A stretch of 64,000 nt of DNA from Flavobacteriaceae bacterium (GTDB lineage: Bacteria > Bacteroidota > Bacteroidia > Flavobacteriales > Flavobacteriaceae). The stretch lies in assembly GCA_024643425.1 (NCBI GenBank), contig JAHEMY010000002.1, forward strand, positions 1-64,000, read 5' to 3'. The notes under the pieces are model-generated. The model made no database searches and had not been told where the DNA came from. It saw only the letters and a list, made by a program, of their open reading frames with translations. Position numbers and translations under genes: made by a program. Shown here piece by piece: positions 8,327-17,487 of the stretch. Every line of letters starts with the position of its first letter. The first letter of the stretch is position 1.

Positions 8327-9454
8327 ATGGATATTACTTTTAAGCTTTTAGATGTTATTATCTTTATTGGGATCTGTCAGGGACTCTTCTTGTCGTTGAC
8401 TCTTCAACGCATCTCAAACAATAACCGTCCTGCAAATAGAATACTTTCCTATTTAATTATCATGGCAACAATCATGCTCATTGGAAGGTTTATCTATTTC
8501 AGGTACCTCACCACATGGGTGATTCAATGGAGTTTCGTGGTAGATTCGCTCGTATTTCTATTTGGCCCTTTCATTTTTATATATATAAAACGCCTTTTGT
8601 TTAAAGGCAATGATCGAATTATTCTACCTGTGATAAATTTCGCTCCTTTTATAGGGATGTTATTGTTCGCATTCTGGTTTATCGTTTTATACAATTCGGA
8701 AGAATACTACGCGCTCTTGATAGAAGGAAGCTTGAATACGCTTTTCAGCGTAATTTCGATTATAATGATTGTCTTCAATTTTTATTTTTTATTCAAATCG
8801 TATTTGCTGGTTCAGGAATTTAGAAAAATGGAAAAAGAGGTGTTTTCATTCGATCAGACTCCTGTGAAATACCTCAACATATTTCTTTTATCGGTTTCAT
8901 TTTGTGTCTTTGCTTGGTTCGTTGCTTGGTTGAATTCGAATTTCTTTGAAGGCAATATTACCTATGTTAATTACGACAGTGTTTGGGTAGCCATTCCAGT
9001 ATTTATCTATGTGATCGGTTATTTCAGTTTAAAACAGCCTGAACTATTTAGGATTCCTATAAGCAAACAAAATAGAAGTAATTCTAAGGACCGATTGACC
9101 CCATTTGAAATTGAAATGTTAAAACAAAAGTTGGACAGTTTAATGCTCAATGAAAAAATTTTTCTAGAAAGCAACCTCACCTTAGCTGAAGTAGCCGAAC
9201 TATTAGAAACCTCCACCAACAATTTGTCTTGGCTATTGAATCAAGTCTATAAGACAACTTTTTATGATTTTATAAATCAGTATCGAGTACAGGAATTTGT
9301 CCGTAAAATTGAAGCGCAAGAACATTTGAGGCATACCATTCTGGCCTTATCGATGGACGTCGGGTTCAATTCAAAATCTACCTTCAACAAAGCCTTCAAA
9401 GAAACGATGAAAGATACTCCCAGTAATTTCATTAAAAAACATCGAGCAGCATAA
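8327..9454 (+). CDS. membrane-anchored AraC family transcriptional regulator
   Basis: A 375-aa protein. Residues 1-245 are hydrophobic with about six to seven membrane spans (for example IIFIGICQGLFLSLTL and FGPFIFIYIKRLLF), and residues about 270-372 form an AraC helix-turn-helix domain (LTLAEVAELLETSTNNLSWLL; STFNKAFKETMKDTPSNF). It should sense a signal in or through the inner membrane and bind DNA from there, a layout common in Bacteroidota. It is monogenic with its own promoter. The secreted NHL protein gene 80 bp downstream is the nearest possible target, which is inference only. Confidence 0.9.
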   Translation: MDITFKLLDVIIFIGICQGLFLSLTLQRISNNNRPANRILSYLIIMATIMLIGRFIYFRYLTTWVIQWSFVVDSLVFLFGPFIFIYIKRLLFKGNDRIILPVINFAPFIGMLLFAFWFIVLYNSEEYYALLIEGSLNTLFSVISIIMIVFNFYFLFKSYLLVQEFRKMEKEVFSFDQTPVKYLNIFLLSVSFCVFAWFVAWLNSNFFEGNITYVNYDSVWVAIPVFIYVIGYFSLKQPELFRIPISKQNRSNSKDRLTPFEIEMLKQKLDSLMLNEKIFLESNLTLAEVAELLETSTNNLSWLLNQVYKTTFYDFINQYRVQEFVRKIEAQEHLRHTILALSMDVGFNSKSTFNKAFKETMKDTPSNFIKKHRAA

Positions 9455-9503
9455 AGATTGGTTCGTTTGTATGCAAACGGTCGATAGCCAATTTCTTCTC
9501 AAG

Positions 9504-9511
9504 TAGGTTTG
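9504..9511 (+). promoter_or_regulatory. -7 box of the secreted NHL protein gene
   Basis: TAGGTTTG matches TAnnTTTG, 23 nt before the chosen start at 9535. No well-spaced TTG is present. A small inverted repeat (GTTTG / CAAAC, 9465-9478) lies upstream. Confidence 0.45.
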
Positions 9512-9534
9512 TCCAAACTAAAAACTTGAGACTT

Positions 9535-10647
9535 ATGAAAACAACCATTTTATTAATTGCGATCCTAATCACTGCAAGCTTGTCAGGATATTCGCAAACC
9601 ATTTCCACCTTTGAAGACGGAACTCCGGATGATGCCATTATTTTGGACAATAATGGAAATATCTATTGTTCTAATTATATGGGCGATACGGTATTTAAAT
9701 TCACTCCCTCGGGCGAGGTGAGTTCCTTTATTACCGGTTTAAATACTCCCAATGGACTCGCTTTTAACAGCAATCAAGAATTGTATGTTTGCGACGGACA
9801 AGGGAATACTATATATAAATACGATATTAATGGAGCCCTTTTGGAATCTTATCCTGTATCAGGCCATCCCTCCGGAATTGTAAAGAATTTCGATGATGAG
9901 TCAATGATTTTTACGCTTTACACCGGAAATAAAATTTATCGTTTGGATCCGGATGGGACCATTACATTGCTTTCCGAAGCCGAGGAATTAGATGGCCCTG
10001 TGGGGATTGTTTTTGATGAATTGGGATCACTTTATATCGGGAACTATAACGACCGAAAAATTTATCGACTACTGGGTGATGGTACCCTCGAGTATGTTGC
10101 TGAGGTTCCTACCGATGGTGGTGCCTATCCTAATTTAGGGTTTATCACCTACGGACAAGGAAAGCTGTGGGGAACTTCTATGGGGAGTGATAAGATTTAT
10201 ACCGTAAACCTAAATGCTATCGACGATGTTACACTATTCGCAGGTAGTACTCAGGGGACTGCCGATGGAGATATATCGGAGGCAACTTTTCACACTCCAA
10301 ACGGAATTTATTTTGACTCTAATGAAGATAAATTATATGTGACCGATTTTGGTGCTAAGAACCTTCGAATCATCTCGGGGATTGTCTTGGGAAACGATGA
10401 CTATGGTAAAAAAAATCCGTTTGTCATAGCTCCAAATCCAGTTCAAGATGGATTCATTATTCAGTCTGAAAATGGACTATTCGACGCAATAAATATTGAC
10501 ATTTACAATACTGTCGGGGCTTCGGTGTTTAAGAAAAGCGATTATTTTTCGGGAGAAGTAATTAGTACTGTTGGATGGAGTCAAGGAGTGTACCTTCTTC
10601 AAATTAAAACGAACCATGAAACTTTCATCCAACGAATTTTGAAGTAA
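9535..10647 (+). CDS. secreted NHL/SMP-30-type beta-propeller protein with T9SS type A sorting domain
   Basis: A 370-aa protein from the ATG at 9535 (ATGAAAACAACC), chosen because a clean signal peptide follows (cut near SGYSQ). The middle holds repeated six-bladed-propeller strands (NGLAFNSNQELYVCDGQGNTIYKY, shortened here to show the NG-LAF / ELYVCD type; GPVGIVFDELGSLYIGN; TPNGIYFDSNEDKLYVTD). Residues about 300-370 (FVIAPNPVQDGF, GVYLLQIKTN, QRILK) are a T9SS C-terminal sorting domain. It is thus exported through the inner membrane by Sec and across the outer membrane by the PorSS. Substrate or ligand is unknown. It ends in a terminator shared with convergent mfd. Confidence 0.88.
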   Translation: MKTTILLIAILITASLSGYSQTISTFEDGTPDDAIILDNNGNIYCSNYMGDTVFKFTPSGEVSSFITGLNTPNGLAFNSNQELYVCDGQGNTIYKYDINGALLESYPVSGHPSGIVKNFDDESMIFTLYTGNKIYRLDPDGTITLLSEAEELDGPVGIVFDELGSLYIGNYNDRKIYRLLGDGTLEYVAEVPTDGGAYPNLGFITYGQGKLWGTSMGSDKIYTVNLNAIDDVTLFAGSTQGTADGDISEATFHTPNGIYFDSNEDKLYVTDFGAKNLRIISGIVLGNDDYGKKNPFVIAPNPVQDGFIIQSENGLFDAINIDIYNTVGASVFKKSDYFSGEVISTVGWSQGVYLLQIKTNHETFIQRILK

Positions 10648-10655
10648 TTCAAAAT

Positions 10656-10685
10656 AAAGGCCGGAAGTTTCTTTCGGCCTTTTTT
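10656..10685 (+). terminator. intrinsic terminator of the NHL protein gene
   Basis: AAAGGCCG pairs with CGGCCTTT (8 bp) and is followed by a T run that overlaps the stop codon of the convergent mfd gene. Confidence 0.85.
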
Positions 10686-13600
10686 AATTGAATTGCCTTA
10701 AGGCTTTCAAAGCTTTATCAATGGAAGTAATATGTTCGAAGGTAAGTAAGAGACGCAGTCCGTTGCGGGTTTGTTTTTCTTTCATTTTAACGGTCTGTGA
10801 ATTTTGCTGCACAAACTGTAAGACTTTCCCAAAAGCAGGACTTTGATAGAATCCGCTACTTTGATCACTGATAAAATAACCCACCAATCGTTTTTTCTTC
10901 ATCACCACACGCTCCAAGCCCATTTCAATGGCTTTCCATTTAATACGAACACTGTTTAATAAATCGTCAGCCTGGACAGGAAGTGGTCCAAATCGATCGA
11001 TCAATTCCGATTCGAACTTCAACAATTCTTCTTCGGTTTTTAAACTATTGAGCTGCGTATATAAATTGAGACGTTCGGTGATGTTGTTGATATAATCATC
11101 CGGGAAGCGCAGATCAAAGTCGGTGTCAATTACCGTTTCTTTAAGGAAGTCCTTTTTCTCGTGTTCGGTGCCGGCATACAAGTCTTTGAATTCTTTTTCC
11201 TTGAGTTCTTCTATGGCCTCTGCCAAGATCTTTTGGTAGGTTTCAAAACCAATCTCATTAATGAATCCACTCTGCTCACCGCCCAACAAATCTCCTGCAC
11301 CGCGAATCTCTAAATCCTTCATTGCAATTTGGAATCCACTTCCCAATTCACTGAATTGCTCCAAAGCAGTAATTCGCTTGCGAGCATCGTCGGTCATCGC
11401 CGAGTATGGAGGTGTAATAAAGTAACAAAAGGCCTTTTTATTGCTTCGCCCCACACGACCACGCATTTGGTGGAGGTCGCTGAGTCCAAAGTTATTGGCA
11501 TTATTTATAAAGATGGTGTTGGCGTTTGGAACGTCGAGCCCGCTTTCAATGATGGTGGTTGAAACCAATACATCAAATTCGTTGTTCATAAAAGCCAGCA
11601 TCAAGCTCTCCAATTTTTTACCGTCCAATTGTCCATGTCCGATGCCAATTTTTGCATCCGGCACCAGCCGTTGTATCATCCCTGCAACCTCTTTAATGTT
11701 TTCAATACGGTTATGCACAAAAAATACCTGACCACCTCGTGAGATCTCGTAACGAACCGCATCCCTGATTACTTCTTCAGAAAAACGAATCACCTGGGTT
11801 TCGACCGGATAGCGGTTGGGGGGTGGCGTCGTGATTACCGACAAATCTCGAGCAGCCATCAAACTAAATTGTAGGGTCCTAGGGATGGGCGTAGCAGTAA
11901 GCGTCAAGGTATCGACGTTCTCCTTCAAGGTTTTTAGCTTGTCCTTAACGGCAACGCCAAATTTTTGTTCTTCATCAATAATAAGGAGTCCTAAGTCTTT
12001 AAAGAGGACATTTTTATTCACCAATTGATGGGTTCCAATTACAATGTCGAGTTTTCCGTCGGCAAGTCCATCAAGCACCTCATTGCGTTGTTTGGTGCTG
12101 CGGAAACGATTAAGGTAATCTACTTTTACCGGCATGTCGGCAAGGCGCTCCGTAAAGGTTTTAAAATGTTGAAACGCCAAAATGGTGGTTGGAACGAGTA
12201 CAGCGACTTGCTTTCCATTGTCAACCGCCTTAAAGGCAGCACGTATAGCGACCTCCGTTTTTCCGAAGCCTACATCGCCACAAACCAAACGATCCATAGG
12301 ACGGTCGAGTTCCATGTCGCGTTTTACATCTTCGGTAGCGGTAATTTGATCGGGGGTGTCTTCATAAATAAAGGACGATTCCAATTCGAGCTGTAAATAC
12401 GAATCCGGATGGTAGGCGAAGCCTTTCTGGAGTCGGCGCTTGGCATATAATTCGATAAGGTTGAAGGCAATTTCCTTGACTCGGGTTTTGGTCTTTTGCT
12501 TTAAATTTTTCCAAGCGGCACTACCAAGTTTGTAAATTTTTGGAGCCGAACCATCCTTCCCGTTGAATTTGGAAATCTTATGCAACGAATGAATGCTCAA
12601 ATACAAAATATCGCGATCTCCATAGATCAATTTGATGGCCTCCTGGGGTTTTCCTTCTACCTCAATTTTTTGGAGTCCGCCAAATTTTCCAATCCCATGA
12701 TCGATGTGGGTCACGTAGTCGCCCACTTCAAGATTGGTAAGTTCTTTTAGGGTAATGGCCTGCTTTTTGGCATATCCATTCTTTAATTGAAACTTGTGGT
12801 AGCGTTCAAAGATTTGATGGTCGGTATAGCAGGCAATTTTTTGTGAATCGTCTATAAATCCTTGAAATAACGGAAATACAATCGTTTCAAATTGTTCTAC
12901 GTGCTGCTGCGCATCTTCGAAGATGTCGTGAAATCGTTTTGCCTGTGAATCGCTGCTGCAGAAAATATAATTGGTAATGCCTTTTTCGGTATTCTGGTTT
13001 AAGTGCTCGATGAGCAAGTGAAACTGTTTGTTGAATGAGGGTTGAGGCTGTGTGTAAAACTGAATCGCTTCGGAAGTTGTTTCCGATTTAGTTGAAAACT
13101 GAACGGTGGTAAACTCTTGAAGTTGTTTCTTCAATAAGGCCGAAGTACAAAAAAGTTCCTCGGGTTCACTGAGTTTTACTTCGGTGTCGATTCCTTTAAA
13201 GGCTTCAGTGGCCTTTCGGAATAACTTATCAATGCTACTGCTAAGAAGTTCCTCGTTTTTCAGAAAAACAACCGTCTTTGAGGCGATGTATTTTAAAAAG
13301 CTCTCGCGCTTTTCGTCCATCATCTTATTTTCCACGTTAGGAATGATGGACACTTTTTTGTGTTGCTCCAGGGAAAGTTGGGTTTCGACATCGAAGGTTC
13401 GAATGCTTTCTATTTCATCGCCAAAAAATTCGATGCGGTAGGGTTCATCGTTGCTAAATGAAAATACATCCAGAATTCCACCGCGAACGGAAAACTCTCC
13501 CGGTTCGGTCACAAAATCGGTTCGCTTGAATTTATATTCGAACAAGACTTCATTTACAAAATCAATCGATAAATCGTTCCCAACAATAAGCTTTAAGGTA

Positions 13601-14022
13601 TTGCGCTCCAATTCCTTTCGCGTCACCACTTTTTCGAAGAGTGCTTCCGGGTAGGTGACAATAAGAGCGGGTTTTTTTCGCGAATTAATACGGTTTAAAA
13701 CTTCACTACGAAGAAGTACATTGGCGTTATCGGTTTCTTCAATTTGATAGGGCCTTCGATAACTCCCGGGATAGAAGAGCACATGCTGATCTCCCAACAA
13801 ATTCTCAAGGTCGTTGAGGTGATAGGCGGCCTCTTCTTTATCGTTTAAAATAAGTAGAAAAGGAGCTTCGGTCGATTTAAATAGTTGTGAAATCACCAGC
13901 GATAAAGACGATCCCACCAGGCCGGATACTTCGGTGTGTTTTTGAGAATGGGCAATAGCTTCCTGCAATTTTCGCTGTTGCGAAGACTGAGAAAATAGAG
14001 TGTTCACGAAGGTTTTACTCAT
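10684..14022 (-). CDS. mfd: transcription-repair coupling factor
   Basis: A 1112-aa DNA translocase that frees stalled RNA polymerase and recruits UvrA. Domains in order: the UvrB-homology module at the N-terminus (VLFYPGSYRRPYQIEETDNANV), the RNA-polymerase-interacting CarD/RID domain (LEVGDYVTHIDHGIGKFGG), and the RecG-like SF2 motor with Walker A GDVGFGKTE, DEEQKFG in the Walker B position, TATPIPRTL, and the C-terminal motor half (ESGLDVPNANTIFI, HQMRGRVGRS). The C-terminal TRCF domain (ELYTQL-like region with FGPLPVQ) follows. It is near the usual length of about 1100-1150 aa. All motor motifs are intact. It is a single gene with a TATCTTTG box just before the start. Confidence 0.98.
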   Translation of the reverse strand: MSKTFVNTLFSQSSQQRKLQEAIAHSQKHTEVSGLVGSSLSLVISQLFKSTEAPFLLILNDKEEAAYHLNDLENLLGDQHVLFYPGSYRRPYQIEETDNANVLLRSEVLNRINSRKKPALIVTYPEALFEKVVTRKELERNTLKLIVGNDLSIDFVNEVLFEYKFKRTDFVTEPGEFSVRGGILDVFSFSNDEPYRIEFFGDEIESIRTFDVETQLSLEQHKKVSIIPNVENKMMDEKRESFLKYIASKTVVFLKNEELLSSSIDKLFRKATEAFKGIDTEVKLSEPEELFCTSALLKKQLQEFTTVQFSTKSETTSEAIQFYTQPQPSFNKQFHLLIEHLNQNTEKGITNYIFCSSDSQAKRFHDIFEDAQQHVEQFETIVFPLFQGFIDDSQKIACYTDHQIFERYHKFQLKNGYAKKQAITLKELTNLEVGDYVTHIDHGIGKFGGLQKIEVEGKPQEAIKLIYGDRDILYLSIHSLHKISKFNGKDGSAPKIYKLGSAAWKNLKQKTKTRVKEIAFNLIELYAKRRLQKGFAYHPDSYLQLELESSFIYEDTPDQITATEDVKRDMELDRPMDRLVCGDVGFGKTEVAIRAAFKAVDNGKQVAVLVPTTILAFQHFKTFTERLADMPVKVDYLNRFRSTKQRNEVLDGLADGKLDIVIGTHQLVNKNVLFKDLGLLIIDEEQKFGVAVKDKLKTLKENVDTLTLTATPIPRTLQFSLMAARDLSVITTPPPNRYPVETQVIRFSEEVIRDAVRYEISRGGQVFFVHNRIENIKEVAGMIQRLVPDAKIGIGHGQLDGKKLESLMLAFMNNEFDVLVSTTIIESGLDVPNANTIFINNANNFGLSDLHQMRGRVGRSNKKAFCYFITPPYSAMTDDARKRITALEQFSELGSGFQIAMKDLEIRGAGDLLGGEQSGFINEIGFETYQKILAEAIEELKEKEFKDLYAGTEHEKKDFLKETVIDTDFDLRFPDDYINNITERLNLYTQLNSLKTEEELLKFESELIDRFGPLPVQADDLLNSVRIKWKAIEMGLERVVMKKKRLVGYFISDQSSGFYQSPAFGKVLQFVQQNSQTVKMKEKQTRNGLRLLLTFEHITSIDKALKALRQFN

Positions 14023-14031
14023 GGAAGGTCA

Positions 14032-14039
14032 AAGATAGT
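14032..14039 (-). promoter_or_regulatory. -7 box of mfd
   Basis: The complement reads TATCTTTG (exact TAnnTTTG), ending only 9 nt before the mfd ATG, so the transcript would have little or no leader. Confidence 0.5.
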
Positions 14040-14113
14040 AAACCTTGCAGCTTCGTAAAATAGCTGAACAATATTTTTGCGCTCTTTTTTCTAGTAAAAA
14101 GAATAACAACCTT

Positions 14114-14121
14114 TATCTTTG
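14114..14121 (+). promoter_or_regulatory. -7 box of the TerB-like gene
   Basis: TATCTTTG lies 17 nt before the ATG at 14139, divergent from the mfd box 75 bp away. Confidence 0.5.
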
Positions 14122-14138
14122 TGGAATAAATTTTAGCT

Positions 14139-14564
14139 ATGTCATTTACCGATTTATTTGAAAGCGGAGCCCATCGCAGAAACCTAGCCCATTTTGCCTC
14201 CTTGGTAAATATTGCTTCTATTCATGGAGAAATTCATGAAAATGAGGCGGCTTTACTTAAGCGATTTGCTAGAAAGTTAGACATTACAGAAGCCGAGTTT
14301 GGCGAGGTAATTAAAGACCCTTCTATTTATCCGATACAATCGATTCTCTCCGCCGATGAGCGTTTAGAGCGTATTTTAGAGTTGTTTAAAATGATATTTG
14401 CCGATCATGCCATTGATGATGATGAGCGCGTATTGATTGAAAAATATGCAGTTGGATTAGGCTATCCTCACGATAAGGCAATAAAATTAATCAATCGATC
14501 TATTCAAATATTTAGCGGAGGTCTTGATTTGGACGATTACCGTTACCTGCTGAATCGAAAGTAA
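14139..14564 (+). CDS. TerB-like tellurite-resistance-family protein
   Basis: A 141-aa all-helical protein. The first half (HFASLVNIASIHGEIHENEAALLKRF) and second half (LFKMIFADHAIDDDERVLIEKYA) each show the TerB pattern of a helix, an acidic D/H-x-x-I-x-x-x-E turn and a second helix, which can bind divalent metal. TerB-family proteins are linked to membrane stress and tellurite resistance, but isolated copies like this one have no known role. No ter genes are near, so a real link to tellurite is unlikely. It is cytoplasmic and lies divergent from mfd. Confidence 0.8.
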   Translation: MSFTDLFESGAHRRNLAHFASLVNIASIHGEIHENEAALLKRFARKLDITEAEFGEVIKDPSIYPIQSILSADERLERILELFKMIFADHAIDDDERVLIEKYAVGLGYPHDKAIKLINRSIQIFSGGLDLDDYRYLLNRK

Positions 14565-14587
14565 GAATCAATTAGGTTGAAAAATAA

Positions 14588-15604
14588 TTAGGAGCGTTTG
14601 TGTTTTTGCATGAACGCTTCTGCTTTTTGAACCATATTCAAACTACCGCAAATAAAAGGAGTTCGCTGATGGAGCTCGGTGGGTTGAATATCTAAAATTC
14701 GTTCAAAACCGTTACTCGCTTTTCCTCCTGCTTGCTCGGCAATAAAAGCCATAGGGTTGCATTCGTAAAGCAATCGAAGCTTTCCATTCGGGTCCTTTGC
14801 CGTATTGGGATAGATGTAAATACCTCCTTTAATCATATTTCGATGAAAGTCGGATACCAAAGAACCAATATAACGAGAGGTATACGGACGGTCCTCTTCT
14901 TCGCTTTGGCAATATTTGATATAGTCTTTCACTCCCTGCGGAAAGTGAACGTAATTCCCTTCGTTTACAGAATAGATAGTGCCATTTTCGGGGAAACGCA
15001 TGTTAGGGTGTGACAAATAATAGGTTCCAATCGCAGGATTCAAGGTGAATCCGTTAACGCCATGCCCCGTGGTATACACAATCATGGTTGAGGTTCCGTA
15101 AATAATATATCCGGCCGCCACTTGCTTGTTTCCCGGTTGAAGGAAATCGTCTATAGTAACCGGGGTTCCTTCGGGAGTAACTCTTCTATAGATGGAAAAA
15201 ATAGTACCTACCGAAACATTTACATCGATGTTTGAAGATCCATCAAGCGGATCGATAAGCACCACATATTTATTGTCGTTTTTTTCATTTCGACCTTTAA
15301 TCGTAATAAAATCGTCTTCTTCCTCACTCGCAATTCCGCAAACAATTTCCCGGTTGGTTAGGGTCTTGATGAAGGCGTTATTCGCATACACATCCAATTT
15401 CTGTTGATCTTCTCCTTGCACATTGGTGTCTCCGGCATCTCCCAGAATATCGACCAATCCCGCTTTGTTTACCTCGTGATTCACCACCTTGGCTGCCAGG
15501 CGGATGGAATTAATCAATCGTGAAAGCTCTCCTGAGGAATATCGAAATTCGCTTTGGTTTTCGATAATGAATTCCCCGAGGGTGGTATTCTTTTGAGGCG
15601 TCAT
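14588..15604 (-). CDS. fbp: class I fructose-1,6-bisphosphatase
   Basis: A 338-aa enzyme that hydrolyses fructose-1,6-bisphosphate to fructose-6-phosphate in gluconeogenesis. It carries [10 protein letters not shown], the metal-binding signature [21 protein letters not shown] (described from its core DPLDGSSN near residues 117-124), the [13 protein letters not shown] substrate loop and [21 protein letters not shown] at the end (core YECNP). The length fits the family. It lies convergent to the TerB-like gene and divergent from the GNAT gene, with its own promoter. Confidence 0.97.
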   Translation of the reverse strand: MTPQKNTTLGEFIIENQSEFRYSSGELSRLINSIRLAAKVVNHEVNKAGLVDILGDAGDTNVQGEDQQKLDVYANNAFIKTLTNREIVCGIASEEEDDFITIKGRNEKNDNKYVVLIDPLDGSSNIDVNVSVGTIFSIYRRVTPEGTPVTIDDFLQPGNKQVAAGYIIYGTSTMIVYTTGHGVNGFTLNPAIGTYYLSHPNMRFPENGTIYSVNEGNYVHFPQGVKDYIKYCQSEEEDRPYTSRYIGSLVSDFHRNMIKGGIYIYPNTAKDPNGKLRLLYECNPMAFIAEQAGGKASNGFERILDIQPTELHQRTPFICGSLNMVQKAEAFMQKHKRS

Positions 15605-15684
15605 AGTGGGTTGTGTTGTGAATTTGGGGCAAATATCGGCATTTTTAAGAAATAGAAACGATATTTGTAGCTCAAAACTGAAAG

Positions 15685-16161
15685 ATGAAAGTGACCATTC
15701 GAAATGCTGTAAGAGAGGACATGCCTGAAGTATTGCAACTAATAAAAGAACTGGCTTTTTTCGAAAAAGAACCGGATGCCGTTGAGGTTACAGTTGCTGA
15801 ATTGGAAGATGCCGGCTTCGGAGCAACACCTCGATTTCAATGTTTTGTGGCAGAAAGTTCAAAGGGTTTGGTTGGAATGGCGCTGGTCTATTTTCGTTAT
15901 TCGACCTGGAAAGGGAGAACCCTTCATTTGGAAGATTTAATCGTGACCGAATCGATGCGAGGAAAAGGGATTGGATCACTTTTGTATAAGCGTGTTCTCG
16001 AACATGCGCAAGAATTAAATGTAAAGCGAGTAAATTGGGAAGTGTTGGACTGGAACGAAGGAGCCATTCAGTTTTATAAACGATCCGGAGCAACCATCAT
16101 GGATGATTGGCGTCCGGTTGCGATGACTAAAGAGGCTTTGAATAAATTTTTAGAAGAATGA
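15685..16161 (+). CDS. GNAT family N-acetyltransferase (diamine acetyltransferase-like)
   Basis: A 158-aa single GNAT domain. The acetyl-CoA binding loop is RGKGIGSLL (residues about 92-100), preceded by the [10 protein letters not shown] strand and followed by [21 protein letters not shown], the last being characteristic of spermidine/spermine-type acetyltransferases. It likely acetylates a small amine or diamine in the cytoplasm; the substrate is not proven. Its stop overlaps the start of the aspartate kinase gene by 4 bp (ATGA), so both are co-translated. Confidence 0.88.
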   Translation: MKVTIRNAVREDMPEVLQLIKELAFFEKEPDAVEVTVAELEDAGFGATPRFQCFVAESSKGLVGMALVYFRYSTWKGRTLHLEDLIVTESMRGKGIGSLLYKRVLEHAQELNVKRVNWEVLDWNEGAIQFYKRSGATIMDDWRPVAMTKEALNKFLEE

Positions 16162-17414
16162 AGGTTTTCAAATTTGGTGGGGCTTCCGTAAAGGATGCCG
16201 AAGGAGTAAAAAATGTAAAACGAGTTTTGGAAATTACCAAGGAAAAGGACTTGGTGGTGGTGATCTCGGCCATGGGGAAAACTACGAACGCCTTGGAAGA
16301 AGTGGTTCAAAATTATTTTTCCAATAAGGAAGCACTTGAGTCTTCTATTTCTGAGGTATATAATTACCATTTGAACATTGTAAAAGACTTATTCCCCGTT
16401 CCTTCACATCCGGTATACACCCAAGTGAACGATTGGTTTAAGGAATTACGCTCGTTCTTGGATTCCAACAAATCGAAGAATCATGCTTTCGTCTACGATC
16501 AGGTGGTGGGCTTTGGTGAGATGGTTTCAACAACCATCGTTTCACAATATCTTAATCAAAACGACTTAAAAAATGAATGGCTTGATGTGCGACAGTGCAT
16601 CCGTACCAATAACTACTATCGCGATGCTCGTTTGGATTGGGAAGCAACGCAATCGCAAATTGTAGCACTTGTTTCGAAAAAGGGAATTACCGTCACCCAA
16701 GGATTTTTAGGAGCAGAGGATACCCACAATTTTACCACTACCTTGGGCCGTGAAGGGAGTGATTATACCGCAGCAATTTTCGGCTATTGCTTAAATGCAG
16801 CCAATGTGACCATTTGGAAGGATGTTCCTGGGGTGCTTAATGCAGACCCTCGCTTTTTTAGCAATACACGTTTGCTCAACCATATTTCCTATCGTGAAGC
16901 CATCGAATTGGCCTTTTATGGAGCCTCGGTAATTCACCCTAAAACCTTGCAACCACTACAGCGAAAAGAAATACCCCTATTCGTGAAGTCGTTTCTAGAG
17001 CCGGAAGCTCCCGGAACCTGTGTTGGAAAAGGAGTTTTGCTCGACCCCATGACGTCCTGTTTCATTTTGAAAAAAAATCAAGTGCTTTTGTCCTTATCGT
17101 CTCTTGACTTTAGTTTTATGATGGAAGATAATATCAGTGAAGTTTTTGAACTGTTGCATCGTTTTCAGATGAAGGTAGAACTCATTCAAAATTCGGCCAT
17201 TAGCTTTTCAGTTTGTATCGATAATAAGTACAATAATCTGGAGCCCTTACTTACCAAATTACGGGAACGATTTAAGGTGGTTTGTTATTATGGCGTAACC
17301 CTTTATACCATACGTCATAGTAAACCGGTTGAGATTCAATCGCTTACTGAAGACAAGGAAATTTTATTGAAGCAAGAAAACAGTGAAACCGTGCAACTTA
17401 TTGTAAATGAGTAA
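16158..17414 (+). CDS. aspartate kinase (monofunctional)
   Basis: A 418-aa enzyme that phosphorylates aspartate, the first step to lysine, threonine, methionine and diaminopimelate. The N-terminal kinase domain begins KFGGASVKDAEGVKN and continues with VVVISAMGKTTNAL, TTLGREGSDYTA and WKDVPGVLNADPRF, the typical amino-acid kinase motifs. It is followed by AIELAFYGASVIHPKT and C-terminal ACT-type regulatory repeats from about residue 300, through which end products would inhibit it. It overlaps the upstream GNAT gene by 4 bp. It could be the lysC-type isozyme; another fused to homoserine dehydrogenase may exist elsewhere. Confidence 0.93.
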   Translation: MKVFKFGGASVKDAEGVKNVKRVLEITKEKDLVVVISAMGKTTNALEEVVQNYFSNKEALESSISEVYNYHLNIVKDLFPVPSHPVYTQVNDWFKELRSFLDSNKSKNHAFVYDQVVGFGEMVSTTIVSQYLNQNDLKNEWLDVRQCIRTNNYYRDARLDWEATQSQIVALVSKKGITVTQGFLGAEDTHNFTTTLGREGSDYTAAIFGYCLNAANVTIWKDVPGVLNADPRFFSNTRLLNHISYREAIELAFYGASVIHPKTLQPLQRKEIPLFVKSFLEPEAPGTCVGKGVLLDPMTSCFILKKNQVLLSLSSLDFSFMMEDNISEVFELLHRFQMKVELIQNSAISFSVCIDNKYNNLEPLLTKLRERFKVVCYYGVTLYTIRHSKPVEIQSLTEDKEILLKQENSETVQLIVNE

Positions 17415-17437
17415 TTAACAAGTTGGTTTGGTTTCGC

Positions 17438-17445
17438 TATATTTG
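17438..17445 (+). promoter_or_regulatory. -7 box of the acyltransferase gene
   Basis: TATATTTG matches TAnnTTTG 42 nt before the ATG at 17488. No TTG stands at the ideal spacing. Confidence 0.4.
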
Positions 17446-17487
17446 TGATTCGCATTTTTTACAAACAGCCTCCTACACGAAACATAT

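Noticed and set aside
14139-14564. Tellurite resistance function of the TerB-like protein
   Set aside because: No other ter genes are present; isolated TerB-like proteins have no demonstrated link to tellurite.
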